Shown piece after piece: positions 15,164 to 23,033 of a stretch of DNA of 38,248 nucleotides (position 1 is its first letter; each line of letters opens with the position of its first letter). The DNA is from Treponema sp. (GTDB lineage Bacteria > Spirochaetota > Spirochaetia > Treponematales > Treponemataceae): contig JAFXWC010000010.1 of assembly GCA_017534445.1 (NCBI GenBank), positions 1 to 38,248 on the forward strand, read 5' to 3'. A program made the translations under genes and the position numbers. A model generated the notes under the pieces. It did not search any database, was not told where the DNA came from, and was given only the letters and a program-made list of their open reading frames with translations.

Positions 15164-15305
15164 GTCAAAAACAGAGCCAGAAAATTTTTATGATAAATAT
15201 TTTCAATACAAAGAACTTTTAGCACAGATTGACAAGCTGGATTTAAAAAGCACAGCCTTAATAAATGATATTGTGGAAGTCTTCTACAAGCATAACGGAA
15301 AATAA
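15145..15305 (+). pseudogene. Unidentified gene tail fused to the GT stub
   Basis: On the + strand a frame open across the junction reads NKSKTEPENFYDKYFQYK then ELLAQIDKLDLKSTALINDI and stops at 15303-15305. The charged, helical composition looks like a real C terminus, but the parent protein is not recognised. It has no start codon context of its own. A tiny frame, MKKIVYGITAGR, follows at about 15318 and may be another fragment. Nothing else is supported up to 15425. Confidence 0.35.
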
Positions 15306-15425
15306 TTACATGGAAAATGAAAAAAATTGTCTACGGTATAACAGCTGGTAGATGAAGCATGTATAGCGTAAATTTTATGGAATCAGGAATTCAAGGTATA
15401 AGGTATGGGCAAATATCATAGGAGC

Positions 15426-17582
15426 TCAGAATTTTGTGAGTTTTTTTAGAACTTTGGGAATGTGTCTGAGCGTTGCAAAAAATCCATGCTGAAATATAAA
15501 CCTTATTCCGTGATAAAATAGGGCGGAAAAAGGTATTTTTTGCCCGAATGTGTTTTCATCAAACAAGGGACGATTATCAGTAAGGCTTCTTGTCTGCATA
15601 TATGTATACCCGTTTGAATCTGCAAGGTATAACCAAAGCCGTTCAATAGCATGCATTATTGTTCCGTCGCGCTGTCCTTCTTCTGCCGGAATCTCATTTA
15701 TTTGAATGTCAAGATCAAATATTTGCTTCAAGGCGTCAGTTCGCCCCCAAAACATATTTCCTGCAGGGAATACAAGATTTTCTTTATTTATCTTATAATT
15801 TTTATTAATCCTAGACATGAGGTTTTCACAGATTGCGTAGTCACCACCCCACTCTACATTCTTTCTTATAAAGTCGATATTTTGTGGGAATATAACACCA
15901 ATTTTGGAATCCGTCTCAAAATAATGCAGTATTTCTTTCACTATTTGAGAGTTCCCCATAAGGTTTTCAAAAAGGTATTCACGCCAAATTTCGCCCGTTT
16001 CTGAATAGGATGATTTCTTTGAATGAATATGACAGAAATACTTATAATTTTGTATGACGGGCTTCAATTGATTTATGAACGGAATTACATCGCGGCCTTT
16101 GTTTTCAACAATGGATACGTGGAATGAATTTGCCTTGGAGTGGAGTTTCAGATATTTTATTATTATATCAGCCTTGTTGCTTGTCGTTGTTGTTATGAAC
16201 AAATCAAACTTATATGGTATTTCATTTGTCTTATCAGTTATTTCAGGGATCAAATCCTCCCAAAAGACATGTACCTGGACGCAAATTTTTGTTTCATTTG
16301 AAATTGCTAAATCCCATTTTTTTTCATCATTGATTCCAATATTTGTATATGTTACAGCATTAGTCTTGCTCTGAAATGGAATATCAAAAATAGACTGTGA
16401 AAGAGCGTTTATAGGTGCAAAGCCATTTTTACTGTCTGGCTCAAGATATGTGCCTTCACCCCATTCATTCCATGCGTTTATGAATACAAATCTTTTATTC
16501 TCTGGAAGATGTCTTCTGGTCCATAAAACATTTATTCTGTTATAAAGATAAAATTTTTCAACAGAGAATCCGGCCCAACTGCTATAGTTTTTCTGTTTGC
16601 GGGCGGAATTGTCCCACTCAAGCATACTTCCTCTGAAAAAAGGAAGTGCATCTGTCTCGCATTTCCGTGAGTCGTCAATAAGATTTTCGTAGCTGAATGA
16701 GATTCCTCCATTCTTATGGTAGAAAGTACTACCATAAGATTTATTCCTTGGGGGGAACTCATATTCTCCGTCAATTAATTGGGAGTAACCGAATTTGCTT
16801 GCCCTGCCTTTGGTTGCACACACAAGTATAAAAATTTCACCTATTCCACATTCCCTTGCGGTGGTTCTCCATATATTAAGATGTTCTTCTAGGTTGGGAA
16901 TGACGCTTGCTTCATATAGTCCAATAACAGGTTTGCCATCTATTTTTATGTAACGCGAATCTTGAAGGTACTTCTTCAAATCCAATATGAAATTTTTGGG
17001 GTCATCTTTTGTATATTCCTGCTTTATCAGTATTTTTTTGTTTAGTCCGTCCCATGTTCGAGTCCAGTTTTCGTTTGCCCAAACCAGCATAAAAGGAAAG
17101 TCTATTTCTTTATGGTCAAGCAGCATATCTATAGGTTTTTCCATTAGTTTTTTGCCTGAAAACCAATAATAATACATTGCAAACCCGTAAATGCCGTGCT
17201 GTTTTGCTAATTTTACTTGCTTTTTTAAGGTTTCGACATTTGACAGGTCGTAATACCCTATTGACTCATGGGGGGTTCGAGGTTCGTTGTGTCCTGGGAA
17301 TAAAGGCTTTGCTTTTTTTACATTGGTCCATTCGGTGAAACCGGTTCCCCACCATGCATCATTTTCAGGAAAAGTATGAAACTGTGGTAAATATAAAGCA
17401 ATGGGTTTTATGTCACTTTGAAAGCCTGTAAAATCAATATTGTCTTCAAATGAGCTTGAGTCTGATGTAAAAATTTGGGGGAGGACAGTTTTATGATTCT
17501 TTTTGAATGACACTCTAAAAACTCCTGTATGAAATAATTTTATTTCTGATCGCGACGAAAAATCAAAAATCGGCTCGGTCAT
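15426..17582 (-). CDS. WbsX (GH99-like) and RgpF fusion, glycan assembly protein
   Basis: The N-terminal part of this 718-residue protein (about 57-400) is a WbsX/GH99-like domain. It has IALYLPQFHTFPENDAWWG, GFTEWTNVKKAKPLF, WANENWTRTWDG and INAWNEWGEGTYLEPD. The C-terminal part (about 430-700) is a rhamnan synthesis protein F (RgpF) domain, with VQVHVFWEDL, VENKGRDVIPF, CHIHSKKSSY and FPAGNMFWGR. WbsX proteins occur in O-antigen loci, and RgpF adds side groups to rhamnan backbones in streptococci; the exact reactions here are unknown. No signal peptide is seen, so it should act on the cytoplasmic face. It is AT-rich compared with the flanks, and is transcribed away from the GT2 gene at 17852 by a promoter homologous to that gene's own. 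The Shine-Dalgarno is weak. Confidence 0.85.
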   Translation of the reverse strand: MTEPIFDFSSRSEIKLFHTGVFRVSFKKNHKTVLPQIFTSDSSSFEDNIDFTGFQSDIKPIALYLPQFHTFPENDAWWGTGFTEWTNVKKAKPLFPGHNEPRTPHESIGYYDLSNVETLKKQVKLAKQHGIYGFAMYYYWFSGKKLMEKPIDMLLDHKEIDFPFMLVWANENWTRTWDGLNKKILIKQEYTKDDPKNFILDLKKYLQDSRYIKIDGKPVIGLYEASVIPNLEEHLNIWRTTARECGIGEIFILVCATKGRASKFGYSQLIDGEYEFPPRNKSYGSTFYHKNGGISFSYENLIDDSRKCETDALPFFRGSMLEWDNSARKQKNYSSWAGFSVEKFYLYNRINVLWTRRHLPENKRFVFINAWNEWGEGTYLEPDSKNGFAPINALSQSIFDIPFQSKTNAVTYTNIGINDEKKWDLAISNETKICVQVHVFWEDLIPEITDKTNEIPYKFDLFITTTTSNKADIIIKYLKLHSKANSFHVSIVENKGRDVIPFINQLKPVIQNYKYFCHIHSKKSSYSETGEIWREYLFENLMGNSQIVKEILHYFETDSKIGVIFPQNIDFIRKNVEWGGDYAICENLMSRINKNYKINKENLVFPAGNMFWGRTDALKQIFDLDIQINEIPAEEGQRDGTIMHAIERLWLYLADSNGYTYMQTRSLTDNRPLFDENTFGQKIPFSALFYHGIRFIFQHGFFATLRHIPKVLKKLTKF

Positions 17583-17601
17583 TACTCACGCTCAAATTTT
17601 C

Positions 17602-17650
17602 TATATTTATTATAATACTTTATAAATAAAAAAAACAACTGCTTTATCAA
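17602..17650 (-). repeat. Inverted promoter repeat, left arm
   Basis: Read on the - strand this 49-base arm matches 17785-17832 at 42 positions with one single-base gap. It begins TTGATAAAGCA and ends with an identical TATAATAAATATA. It contains the promoter of the WbsX-RgpF gene. Confidence 0.85.
17609..17638 (-). promoter_or_regulatory. Promoter of the WbsX-RgpF gene
   Basis: On the - strand, TTGTTT (17633-17638), an 18-bp spacer and a perfect TATAAT (17609-17614) lie 26 bases before the ATG at 17582. Confidence 0.65.
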
Positions 17651-17784
17651 TAGTTTTTAATGTGAGAATTTATAAAGTCATATTTCTTTCCAACACAGTT
17701 TACGGTACATAGACTTCCAAGGGGCAAATGAGAGATATTAAGTAAAAGCATTTGTTTTGGAAGGTCTTTTTGCAGAGTGAATTC

Positions 17785-17832
17785 TTGATAAAGCACTTGT
17801 TTTTTTATTTGTGAACTAATATAATAAATATA
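17785..17832 (+). repeat. Inverted promoter repeat, right arm
   Basis: This 48-base arm is homologous to the reverse complement of 17602-17650. The two arms are separated by 134 bp without any recognisable gene. It contains the promoter of the GT2 gene at 17852. Confidence 0.85.
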
Positions 17833-17839
17833 TTATATT
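17797..17839 (+). promoter_or_regulatory. GT2 promoter with overlapping palindrome
   Basis: TTGTTT (17797-17802), a 17-bp spacer and TATAAT (17820-17825). A perfect AT-only palindrome, AATATAATA-AATA-TATTATATT (17818-17839), covers the -10 box and the likely start. The left-arm promoter lacks the second half of this palindrome. Confidence 0.7.
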
Positions 17840-17851
17840 TGAAAGGAAAAG

Positions 17852-18922
17852 ATGCTGAGGCCGATTTTGGTTTTGCTTCATAAGTTGAAATCATTTATCA
17901 GAATTCTCAAAAATGATGGTGTCCGAGAGAGTTTTCAAGTACTCAAATCAAAAATTGTAAAATTTTTCAATGTAAGGGTAAGTAAAAAAATGCGCATGGC
18001 GTGGAAAGGTCGTAACGGCTTTTCAATTTCCCCATTTGCATTCCGTATAACTGATAAGGTGTATGAAATGCAGAAAAACGAACAATTTCCTATGAAAATA
18101 AAGTTTTCTATAATAGTTCCTCTTTACAACACTCCAAAAGATTTTCTGCAGGATATGATAGGTTCTGTGCTCTTTCAAACTTATTCAAATTGGGAATTGT
18201 GTCTTGCGGACGGAAGTGATTCAGACCATGGCTTTGTGGAAGAGACTTGTAAAGAAATTGCAAAGACGGATAATAGAATCAAGTATAAGAAACTTGAATG
18301 TAATTATGGGATATCGGGCAACACCAATGAATGTATGAAGATGGCGTCAGGTGATTACATAAGCCTTTTTGATCATGATGATATCCTTCATCCTTCGGCT
18401 CTGTATGAAACTGCAAAAGCAATAAATAAAGAAAAATCGGAATTAGTTTACACGGATGAAGCTATTTTTAAAAGTCCAAATTTACATTCCGTTAGGCATG
18501 TTGCATTAAAGGCAGATTTTTCACAATACTTGTTAGAGAATTGTAATTATGTCTGTCATTTTACATCATTTAAGAAATCTATTTATGATGGACTAATGTT
18601 TGACTCTGAATGTGATGGTGCGCAGGATTATGACATTATTTTGAAACTTACAGAAAAAACAAAAAATATTTCGCATGTCAAAAAATGTCTCTATTATTGG
18701 AGGGCATGCGCATCCTCAACGTCAGGCTCTCCCGAGGCAAAACCGTATACTTGGGAAGCAGGAAAACGAGCCTTGGAAAAGCATTTTAAAAGGATAGGGG
18801 AAAATGCTTTAGTAAATCTCGGTAAAAAAACTAACACATATCGCATTGTCCGCCATAACAGAAAGAAGGAAGGAAATGGAACAAGTTGGGTACCAAAAAT
18901 GAGAATTGAATCTGTTTTTTGA
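17852..18922 (+). CDS. Family 2 glycosyltransferase (first of two paralogues)
   Basis: This 356-residue cytoplasmic GT-A transferase probably adds a sugar to the lipid-linked glycan. FSIIVPLYNTPKDFLQDMI starts the fold (about residue 85). NYGISGNTNECM and the metal-binding FDHDD (about 173) follow, then a GAQDYDIILKL segment near the catalytic base and a YYWR motif. An N-terminal ~80-residue basic stretch precedes the domain. The core is strikingly similar to the next gene, but this copy ends soon after the first domain with a divergent Lys-rich tail. It may be a shortened duplicate. AAAGGAAA precedes the ATG. Sugar specificity is unknown. Confidence 0.88.
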   Translation: MLRPILVLLHKLKSFIRILKNDGVRESFQVLKSKIVKFFNVRVSKKMRMAWKGRNGFSISPFAFRITDKVYEMQKNEQFPMKIKFSIIVPLYNTPKDFLQDMIGSVLFQTYSNWELCLADGSDSDHGFVEETCKEIAKTDNRIKYKKLECNYGISGNTNECMKMASGDYISLFDHDDILHPSALYETAKAINKEKSELVYTDEAIFKSPNLHSVRHVALKADFSQYLLENCNYVCHFTSFKKSIYDGLMFDSECDGAQDYDIILKLTEKTKNISHVKKCLYYWRACASSTSGSPEAKPYTWEAGKRALEKHFKRIGENALVNLGKKTNTYRIVRHNRKKEGNGTSWVPKMRIESVF

Positions 18923-19013
18923 ATTGTTTAGGAATTATTAAAAATGTTTGAACGTATTATGAAAAGGCCAAATGAAGTTTGAAAACTTTAAGCTATATTA
19001 AGGATGGTAGCAA

Positions 19014-20549
19014 ATGGGAAAAAAAGGTCTTACAAAATTCAGTATAATCGTACCCCTCTACAATACTCCTAACTCTTTTTTACAAGAGATGATAGATTCC
19101 GTCCTCTTTCAAAGTTATAAGAATTTAGAACTTTGCCTTGTGGACAGCAGTGACGAAGAGCATAGCTACGTTGGAGAAATTTGTAGACAAAATTGCAACA
19201 ATGATAATCGAATTGTATATAAGAAGCTTGAGAAAAACTATGGAATTTCAGGAAACACAAATGAATGTATTTCCATTAGTTCAGGAGAATATCTTGTTAT
19301 GCTTGATCACGATGATATTCTTCACAAAGATGCTCTTCAAGAAATCGCTACCGTTATTGAAAACGAAGATGCTGATTTTATTTATACAGATGAGACAAAA
19401 TTTAACGATGATATAAATAAAAGTTTCTCACCCAATTATAAACCTGATTTTGCACCAGACGAACTTAATGCTCATAACTATATCTGCCATCTAACAGTAT
19501 ATAAAAAAGTTCTTCTTGAAAAAACAGGTTTATATTCTAGCTCACATGATGGGAGTCAAGATCACGACATGGTCTTGCGTCTGTCCGAACATGCAAAACA
19601 TATTGTTCATATTCCAAAAGTTTTATATTATTGGAGAGTTCATTCAGGATCTGTTGCTTCGAATATTGCAGTCAAATCCTATGCTGTTGAGGCTGGTCAT
19701 CTTGCTGTTCGAGATCATATACACCGAATAGGACTGCAAGGAGAAGTAAGTTCAATTCCACCGTATCCATCCTTATATAAGGTTGATTATGCAATTGCCC
19801 ATTATTCTGTAAATATACTCATATATGATATAAACAACATAGAAGATGTTTGTAAATGCATTTCCAACCTTGACTGCCATCAAAATTGGCGGGGCGCAAG
19901 AATAACTGTTATCGCAAGCAGGAAGATAGAAGCTCAAGTTAAAAAACTGTTATGGTCTGCGCCAACTGTATGGCCAATAGAGTTAATTACGTATGATGAA
20001 GCCCAAGGTCCAGTGATAAATGAATCTGTCAAAAAACAGCAGGAAGAATATTGTCTTTTTGTTTCAGCCAAGACATTTGTTGACACGGATAACTTTATTC
20101 CAGAAATGTTAATGTATGCACAGCGCAAGGATGTGGGTGTTGTTGGCGGAAAAGTTAGTGACATGACCGGACATATCATTGATTACGGCTGTGCCATTCT
20201 GACAAACGGACGTATAAAACCTCTGTTTAAGAAATATACCCGTTATGACGAAGGGTATGAGGCAATATTAAGACACCCACGAAATACTACAGGAGTTTTG
20301 GGGAATTTTTGTATGATAAGAAAAACTAATTTCATTAACTTCGAAGGTTTATCAGATGCAAACAATATGCCAAATTCTTTTATTAGATTATGCCTTAAAA
20401 TGCGGCAAGACAACATGCTGAATGTAGTGATTCCATTTGTTGAGTGTACCTACAACTCAAGAAAACACTGTGCTGGACTTGTCAAAGAAACAGAATATAA
20501 GTATGAGCCATATTATAATAAAAATATAGAACAGGAAAAAATATTTTAG
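19014..20549 (+). CDS. Family 2 glycosyltransferase (second paralogue)
   Basis: The 511-residue product opens directly with the GT-A domain: FSIIVPLYNTPNSFLQEMI, KNYGISGNTNECI, the metal site LDHDD (about 97), DGSQDHDMVLRL and YYWRVHSGS. The identical NYGISGNTNEC and shared spacing show it arose by duplication with the gene at 17852. After residue ~250 a second region (VDYAIAHYSVNILIYDI onward, with VGVVGGKVSDMTGHIIDYG) resembles the trailing half of two-part GT2 proteins but lacks a clear DxD. It therefore probably has one active site plus a recognition domain. The Shine-Dalgarno is weak (AAGGA, widely spaced). The next gene starts 9 bases after the stop. Confidence 0.88.
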   Translation: MGKKGLTKFSIIVPLYNTPNSFLQEMIDSVLFQSYKNLELCLVDSSDEEHSYVGEICRQNCNNDNRIVYKKLEKNYGISGNTNECISISSGEYLVMLDHDDILHKDALQEIATVIENEDADFIYTDETKFNDDINKSFSPNYKPDFAPDELNAHNYICHLTVYKKVLLEKTGLYSSSHDGSQDHDMVLRLSEHAKHIVHIPKVLYYWRVHSGSVASNIAVKSYAVEAGHLAVRDHIHRIGLQGEVSSIPPYPSLYKVDYAIAHYSVNILIYDINNIEDVCKCISNLDCHQNWRGARITVIASRKIEAQVKKLLWSAPTVWPIELITYDEAQGPVINESVKKQQEEYCLFVSAKTFVDTDNFIPEMLMYAQRKDVGVVGGKVSDMTGHIIDYGCAILTNGRIKPLFKKYTRYDEGYEAILRHPRNTTGVLGNFCMIRKTNFINFEGLSDANNMPNSFIRLCLKMRQDNMLNVVIPFVECTYNSRKHCAGLVKETEYKYEPYYNKNIEQEKIF

Positions 20550-20558
20550 GGGAATAAA

Positions 20559-22745
20559 ATGAGAATAAAATATTGGATTGACAAAACAAAAAAATCGTTG
20601 AGGGAATATGGTGCAATAGCCACTGCAAAGAAAATTGTAAAAAAAATAATTCGAAAATTCATAGGGGGAAATCCTGTTTATAAAAGAGTCATCCGCGATG
20701 TCCTTTTTGTCAACGGTTGTGACCCGAATCTAGTTCCACACCCATATCGATATCGTGTTTTGCATCAAATGGAGCAATTAAATGCCGGTTGTCTTGAAAG
20801 TGAAGAAGTATTCTACATAAATTTAAATCCGGTCATAATACGTGATTTTAGAGTTATAATTTTTTACCGGTGCCCATGGACAGAACAAGTTGAAAAGGCT
20901 ATAGAGTTAGCAAAAAGTCTTAACAAAAAGGTACTTTTTGACATTGATGATTTAGTAATAGACACTTCATACACAGATTTAATTCCTTATGTAAAATCAC
21001 TTTCAAAAAGCGATAAAGCTATATATGATGATGGAGTCATCAGAATGGGGAAAACTCTTCGTCTCTGTGAAGGTGCAATTACAACAACAGAAGCTTTGGC
21101 AACAGAATTGAAAAAGTTTGTTCCTTCTGTATATATAAATAGAAATGTGGCAAGTGAGGAAATGTGGCAGCTAAGCCAAGCTGCATTGGAAAAAAGAATC
21201 TTAAAAACAAAGTCTGAAGATATTGTTATAGGATATTTTAGCGGAAGTATTACCCACAATGCTGATTTTGATTTGGTAAAGCCGGCCTTAATAAAACTGC
21301 TTGCAGAGTTCAAGAATGTTCGATTATTGCTTTTGGGCGAGCTTGATTTACCATCTGATTTGAAAAATTTTGCAAATAAAATCATTAAGAAACCATTTAC
21401 AGACTGGAAAAATCTTCCTGAGCTTATTTCAAATGTTGATATTAATATCGCTCCAATCGAGGAAAGTATTTTCAATGATGCAAAAAGCGAAAATAAATGG
21501 GTCGAGGCGGCCTTGGTAAAAGTTCCTACGGTTGCAAGTAATTTCGGAGCGTTTAAACAAGTCATTAAGCACGGAGAAACAGGTTTGCTTTGCTCAACCA
21601 CAGATGAGTGGTATTCTGAACTAAAAAAGCTTATAGTAAATGAACAATTAAGAAATAAAATTGCAGAAAATGCCTTCAAAATCGCTAAACAAAAATACAA
21701 CACAATACTAACCGGCTATAAACTTGCCCGACACATAAATTCTGTCGCGAACCGACACATAGGATTCTTTTTGCCGTCCATTCTGATTTCCGGAGGAATC
21801 AGAGTTGCATTGGTTCATGCCGCATACCTCCAGGATGCCGGTTGCGACGTAGATATTATTGCACCAGAAGCAAACATCGATTTTCTTGAATTTCAAGATC
21901 ACAAATTTAATGTTATTGGCTTAAGCGGTACTAGAATTTCCGCTCAATATGATACTATTGTCGGCACTCTTTACACAACAATATCTTCACTTATGAATTA
22001 TTCAAAAACAAATCGACGGTTGTATCTTGTTCAGAATTATGAGACGGATTTTTACCGGCATGGAGAGTTTCTTCGGGGGGAAGCAGAAAAAACATATTCA
22101 ATCCCATACGGGCTTGAGTATATTACAATATCAAAATGGTGTGAAAAATGGCTAAAAGAAAAATATTCACAAAAAGCAAAATTCGCTCCTAATGGTATTA
22201 ATCTTTCCGACTTTGTGCCGCACAAAAGAAATTTAAGGAATGGAAAAATACGTATATTAATTGAAGGTGACTGTGCGTCCCATTATAAAAATGTTGATGA
22301 AAGTTTCCGCATTGTAGACAAACTAGATAAAGATAAATTTGAAGTCTGGTATATGAGTTATAATGCTGCTCCGAAAGATTGGTATAGGGTTGACCGATTT
22401 CTAAGCAAGGTTCCGTTTGAAAAGGTTGCTCAGGTATATGAACAGTGTGATATTCTGATCAAATCCAGTTGGCTGGAATCATTCAGCTATCCCCCTTTGG
22501 AGATGATGGCAACAGGAGGGTTTTGTATTGTCGTTCCGAACGATGGAAATGTTGAATATCTCGTAGATGAAAAGAATTGTTTGTTCTATGAGCTTGGCAA
22601 TATCAATGCAGGATTAAACTGCATAGAACGCCTTCTTGCCGATGAGCACCTCCAACAAAAACTTTATGAAAACGGGCTTGAAACGGCAAAGAGGCGTGAT
22701 TGGGAGAACTGTAAAGAACAAATTCTTGAATTGTATAGGGATTGA
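20559..22745 (+). CDS. Double GT4-type glycosyltransferase
   Basis: This 728-residue protein is built from two GT-B (family 4) halves. The first (about 50-395) includes KKVLFDIDDLVID, IVIGYFSGSITHNADF and a donor-site helix NKWVEAALVKVPTVASNFGA. The second (about 400-728) starts IGFFLPSILISGGIRVALVH and includes APNGINLSDF and a SWLESFSYPPLEMMATGG loop with the Glu expected to contact the nucleotide sugar. Two transferase activities on one chain would let it add two successive sugars. Alternatively the first half, with its weaker Glu motif, may be inactive. AGGGGA overlaps the previous stop, suggesting translational coupling with the GT2 gene. An IS relic follows the stop directly. Confidence 0.87.
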   Translation: MRIKYWIDKTKKSLREYGAIATAKKIVKKIIRKFIGGNPVYKRVIRDVLFVNGCDPNLVPHPYRYRVLHQMEQLNAGCLESEEVFYINLNPVIIRDFRVIIFYRCPWTEQVEKAIELAKSLNKKVLFDIDDLVIDTSYTDLIPYVKSLSKSDKAIYDDGVIRMGKTLRLCEGAITTTEALATELKKFVPSVYINRNVASEEMWQLSQAALEKRILKTKSEDIVIGYFSGSITHNADFDLVKPALIKLLAEFKNVRLLLLGELDLPSDLKNFANKIIKKPFTDWKNLPELISNVDINIAPIEESIFNDAKSENKWVEAALVKVPTVASNFGAFKQVIKHGETGLLCSTTDEWYSELKKLIVNEQLRNKIAENAFKIAKQKYNTILTGYKLARHINSVANRHIGFFLPSILISGGIRVALVHAAYLQDAGCDVDIIAPEANIDFLEFQDHKFNVIGLSGTRISAQYDTIVGTLYTTISSLMNYSKTNRRLYLVQNYETDFYRHGEFLRGEAEKTYSIPYGLEYITISKWCEKWLKEKYSQKAKFAPNGINLSDFVPHKRNLRNGKIRILIEGDCASHYKNVDESFRIVDKLDKDKFEVWYMSYNAAPKDWYRVDRFLSKVPFEKVAQVYEQCDILIKSSWLESFSYPPLEMMATGGFCIVVPNDGNVEYLVDEKNCLFYELGNINAGLNCIERLLADEHLQQKLYENGLETAKRRDWENCKEQILELYRD

Positions 22746-22985
22746 AGCTCCTCCCCATATTTTTTCGTCGAATTCTTCTAGGGCTTCATGGCCACTTTCA
22801 GCATTAATGACAGAATAGCCTTCTTTCTGGTTGCGGCATCAGGAGCTTTGGAATAAAAACGGCTTGTCAGTTTCTTGAGCAAACCGTTTTTTCCTGCTGC
22901 CATCCAATGGAAATCAATCTGCTCCAGTAACTGAGTGATGACATCTTTTTCTTTTGTTTTGGCCAACGTTGTGGTCCTCCTTATG
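22746..22985 (-). mobile_element. IS256-type transposase relic
   Basis: On the - strand, after a strong AAGGAGG and a TTG start at 22966, a 62-codon frame reads KDVITQLLEQIDFHWMAAGK and NGLLKKLTSRFYSKA. This is like the opening of IS256/mutator-family transposases. It stops at 22778. In another frame just beyond lies ALEEFDEKIWGG, similar to the EFxEKW segment found much later in the same family. Most of the ~400-codon gene is therefore deleted and the rest is out of frame. No terminal inverted repeats were recognised. Family assignment is from memory. Confidence 0.5.
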
Positions 22986-23033
22986 GACTATCATATTTGT
23001 TGGCCGTTTACACAGATAATTTCACAAAATCTA

